Part shown: positions 5,581 through 6,062 of the stretch, piece by piece
Layout: the number at the start of each line of letters is the position of its first letter
Position numbering within the stretch: the stretch's first letter is position 1
NCBI GenBank assembly: GCA_036721445.1
Contig: DAIMKZ010000122.1
Span: 1 to 6,062, forward strand
Direction: 5' to 3'
DNA: 6,062 nt
DNA from: UBA4055 sp036721445
Lineage (GTDB): Bacteria; UBA4055
Position numbers and translations under genes: made by a program
Notes under the pieces: generated by a model
Seen by the model: the letters and a program-made list of their open reading frames with translations, nothing else
What the model was told of the DNA's origin: nothing
The model's database searches: none

Positions 5581-6062
5581 TTAAATTCTGAGAAACCCGA
5601 ATTTATTTCTCATTCTGTTGAATAGAATTAATATTAACACGGCCGTCAGAACACCGGTTGCCCAGCCTCCGAGTATATCCGAAGGATAATGAACTCCAAG
5701 ATAAGGTCTTGAAATCCCTATTATCAATACCGTGATCGTAAGCACAGGTATAAGTTTTTTATAGAAGTAACCGAATATCATTGCGGCAGACAGAGAGTTG
5801 GATGCGTGAGAAGAAACAAAGGAGAATGACGATTTATAGGACGATACTCCGTCTGTTAAGACCCATATACCTGACTTGACTTTGTAAAAAAACAATCCTT
5901 CAATGACCTGACACGCTCTGGGTCTTGCAAAAAAAGGCTTTATCACTCTTGATGTCAATATATCCGACAAAGATGCTGCGATTATAGCCAGAATAGAGAT
6001 CGTTATAAGCTTTCTGAACCTGTCATTTCCCCGTCTTTTCATAATATATCCGACTACGGCAA
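5581..6062 (-). CDS. PAP2-family membrane phosphatase, N-terminus beyond the right edge
   Basis: PAP2 (type 2 phosphatidic acid phosphatase) membrane proteins remove phosphate from lipid phosphates such as undecaprenyl pyrophosphate or phosphatidylglycerophosphate, with the active site on the periplasmic side. Counting from the Met at 6042, motif 1 is KPFFARPRA (35-43), motif 2 is SFVSSHASNS with catalytic-type His79, and motif 3 is SRPYLGVHYPSD (111-122) with Arg112, His118 and Asp122. Hydrophobic segments lie near 11-28, 84-110 and 124-141. The frame stays open from the Met at 6042 to the window edge, reading VVGYI just before it. No good ribosome binding site precedes that Met, and relatives usually have about 190-200 residues with another N-terminal membrane segment. 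I therefore treat the gene as cut by the window. Motif 1 ends in RA rather than the usual RP. The substrate cannot be assigned from sequence; undecaprenyl pyrophosphate recycling is one option. Confidence 0.88.
   Translation of the reverse strand, partial: AVVGYIMKRRGNDRFRKLITISILAIIAASLSDILTSRVIKPFFARPRACQVIEGLFFYKVKSGIWVLTDGVSSYKSSFSFVSSHASNSLSAAMIFGYFYKKLIPVLTITVLIIGISRPYLGVHYPSDILGGWATGVLTAVLILILFNRMRNKFGFLRI

Overview
All seven genes in this window lie on the minus strand, so it reads from right (position 6062) to left (position 1). The left half is the 5' part of a bacterial str operon: rpsL (S12), rpsG (S7), fusA (EF-G), then tuf (EF-Tu), which runs off the window edge. The right half holds three genes that look concerned with the cell envelope or signalling: a PAP2-family lipid phosphatase that enters from the right edge, a stand-alone receiver-domain response regulator, and a SpoIID/LytB-domain lipoprotein.

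The organism is a bacterium with moderate to low G+C, Shine-Dalgarno-led genes and a tightly packed genome. The PAP2 protein is of the kind with an SSH motif, which I associate with Bacteroidetes/FCB-type bacteria. The SpoIID-domain protein is a lipoprotein, with no other sporulation gene in sight. Together these suggest an uncultivated diderm, perhaps from the wider FCB group or a related candidate phylum. This placement is an inference with low confidence; no rRNA or tRNA gene is present.

Region by region: 1-458, start of tuf; 459-486, short spacer with a strong ribosome binding site; 487-2562, fusA; 2563-2569, 7-nt junction suggesting coupling to rpsG; 2570-3043, rpsG; 3044-3060, spacer; 3061-3435, rpsL; 3436-3628, the longest non-coding stretch, with a near-consensus promoter, an A/T tract upstream of it and a leader of about 120 nt that can form a hairpin; 3629-5062, SpoIID-domain lipoprotein; 5063-5101, spacer; 5102-5479, response regulator; 5480-5580, a 101-bp gap with a candidate promoter and an inverted repeat; 5581-6062, PAP2 phosphatase, incomplete at its N-terminus.

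The str genes appear to be transcribed together from the promoter at 3566-3594. The response regulator and the SpoIID gene are 39 bp apart and probably share the transcript starting near 5534. I see no convincing intrinsic terminator between the SpoIID gene and rpsL, so some read-through into the str operon is possible. I found no CRISPR array, mobile element, RNA gene or clearly novel system. The points most worth checking are the arginine at S12 position 88, where most bacteria have lysine, the cysteine-rich SpoIID-domain protein, and the regulatory-looking leader and inverted repeat.
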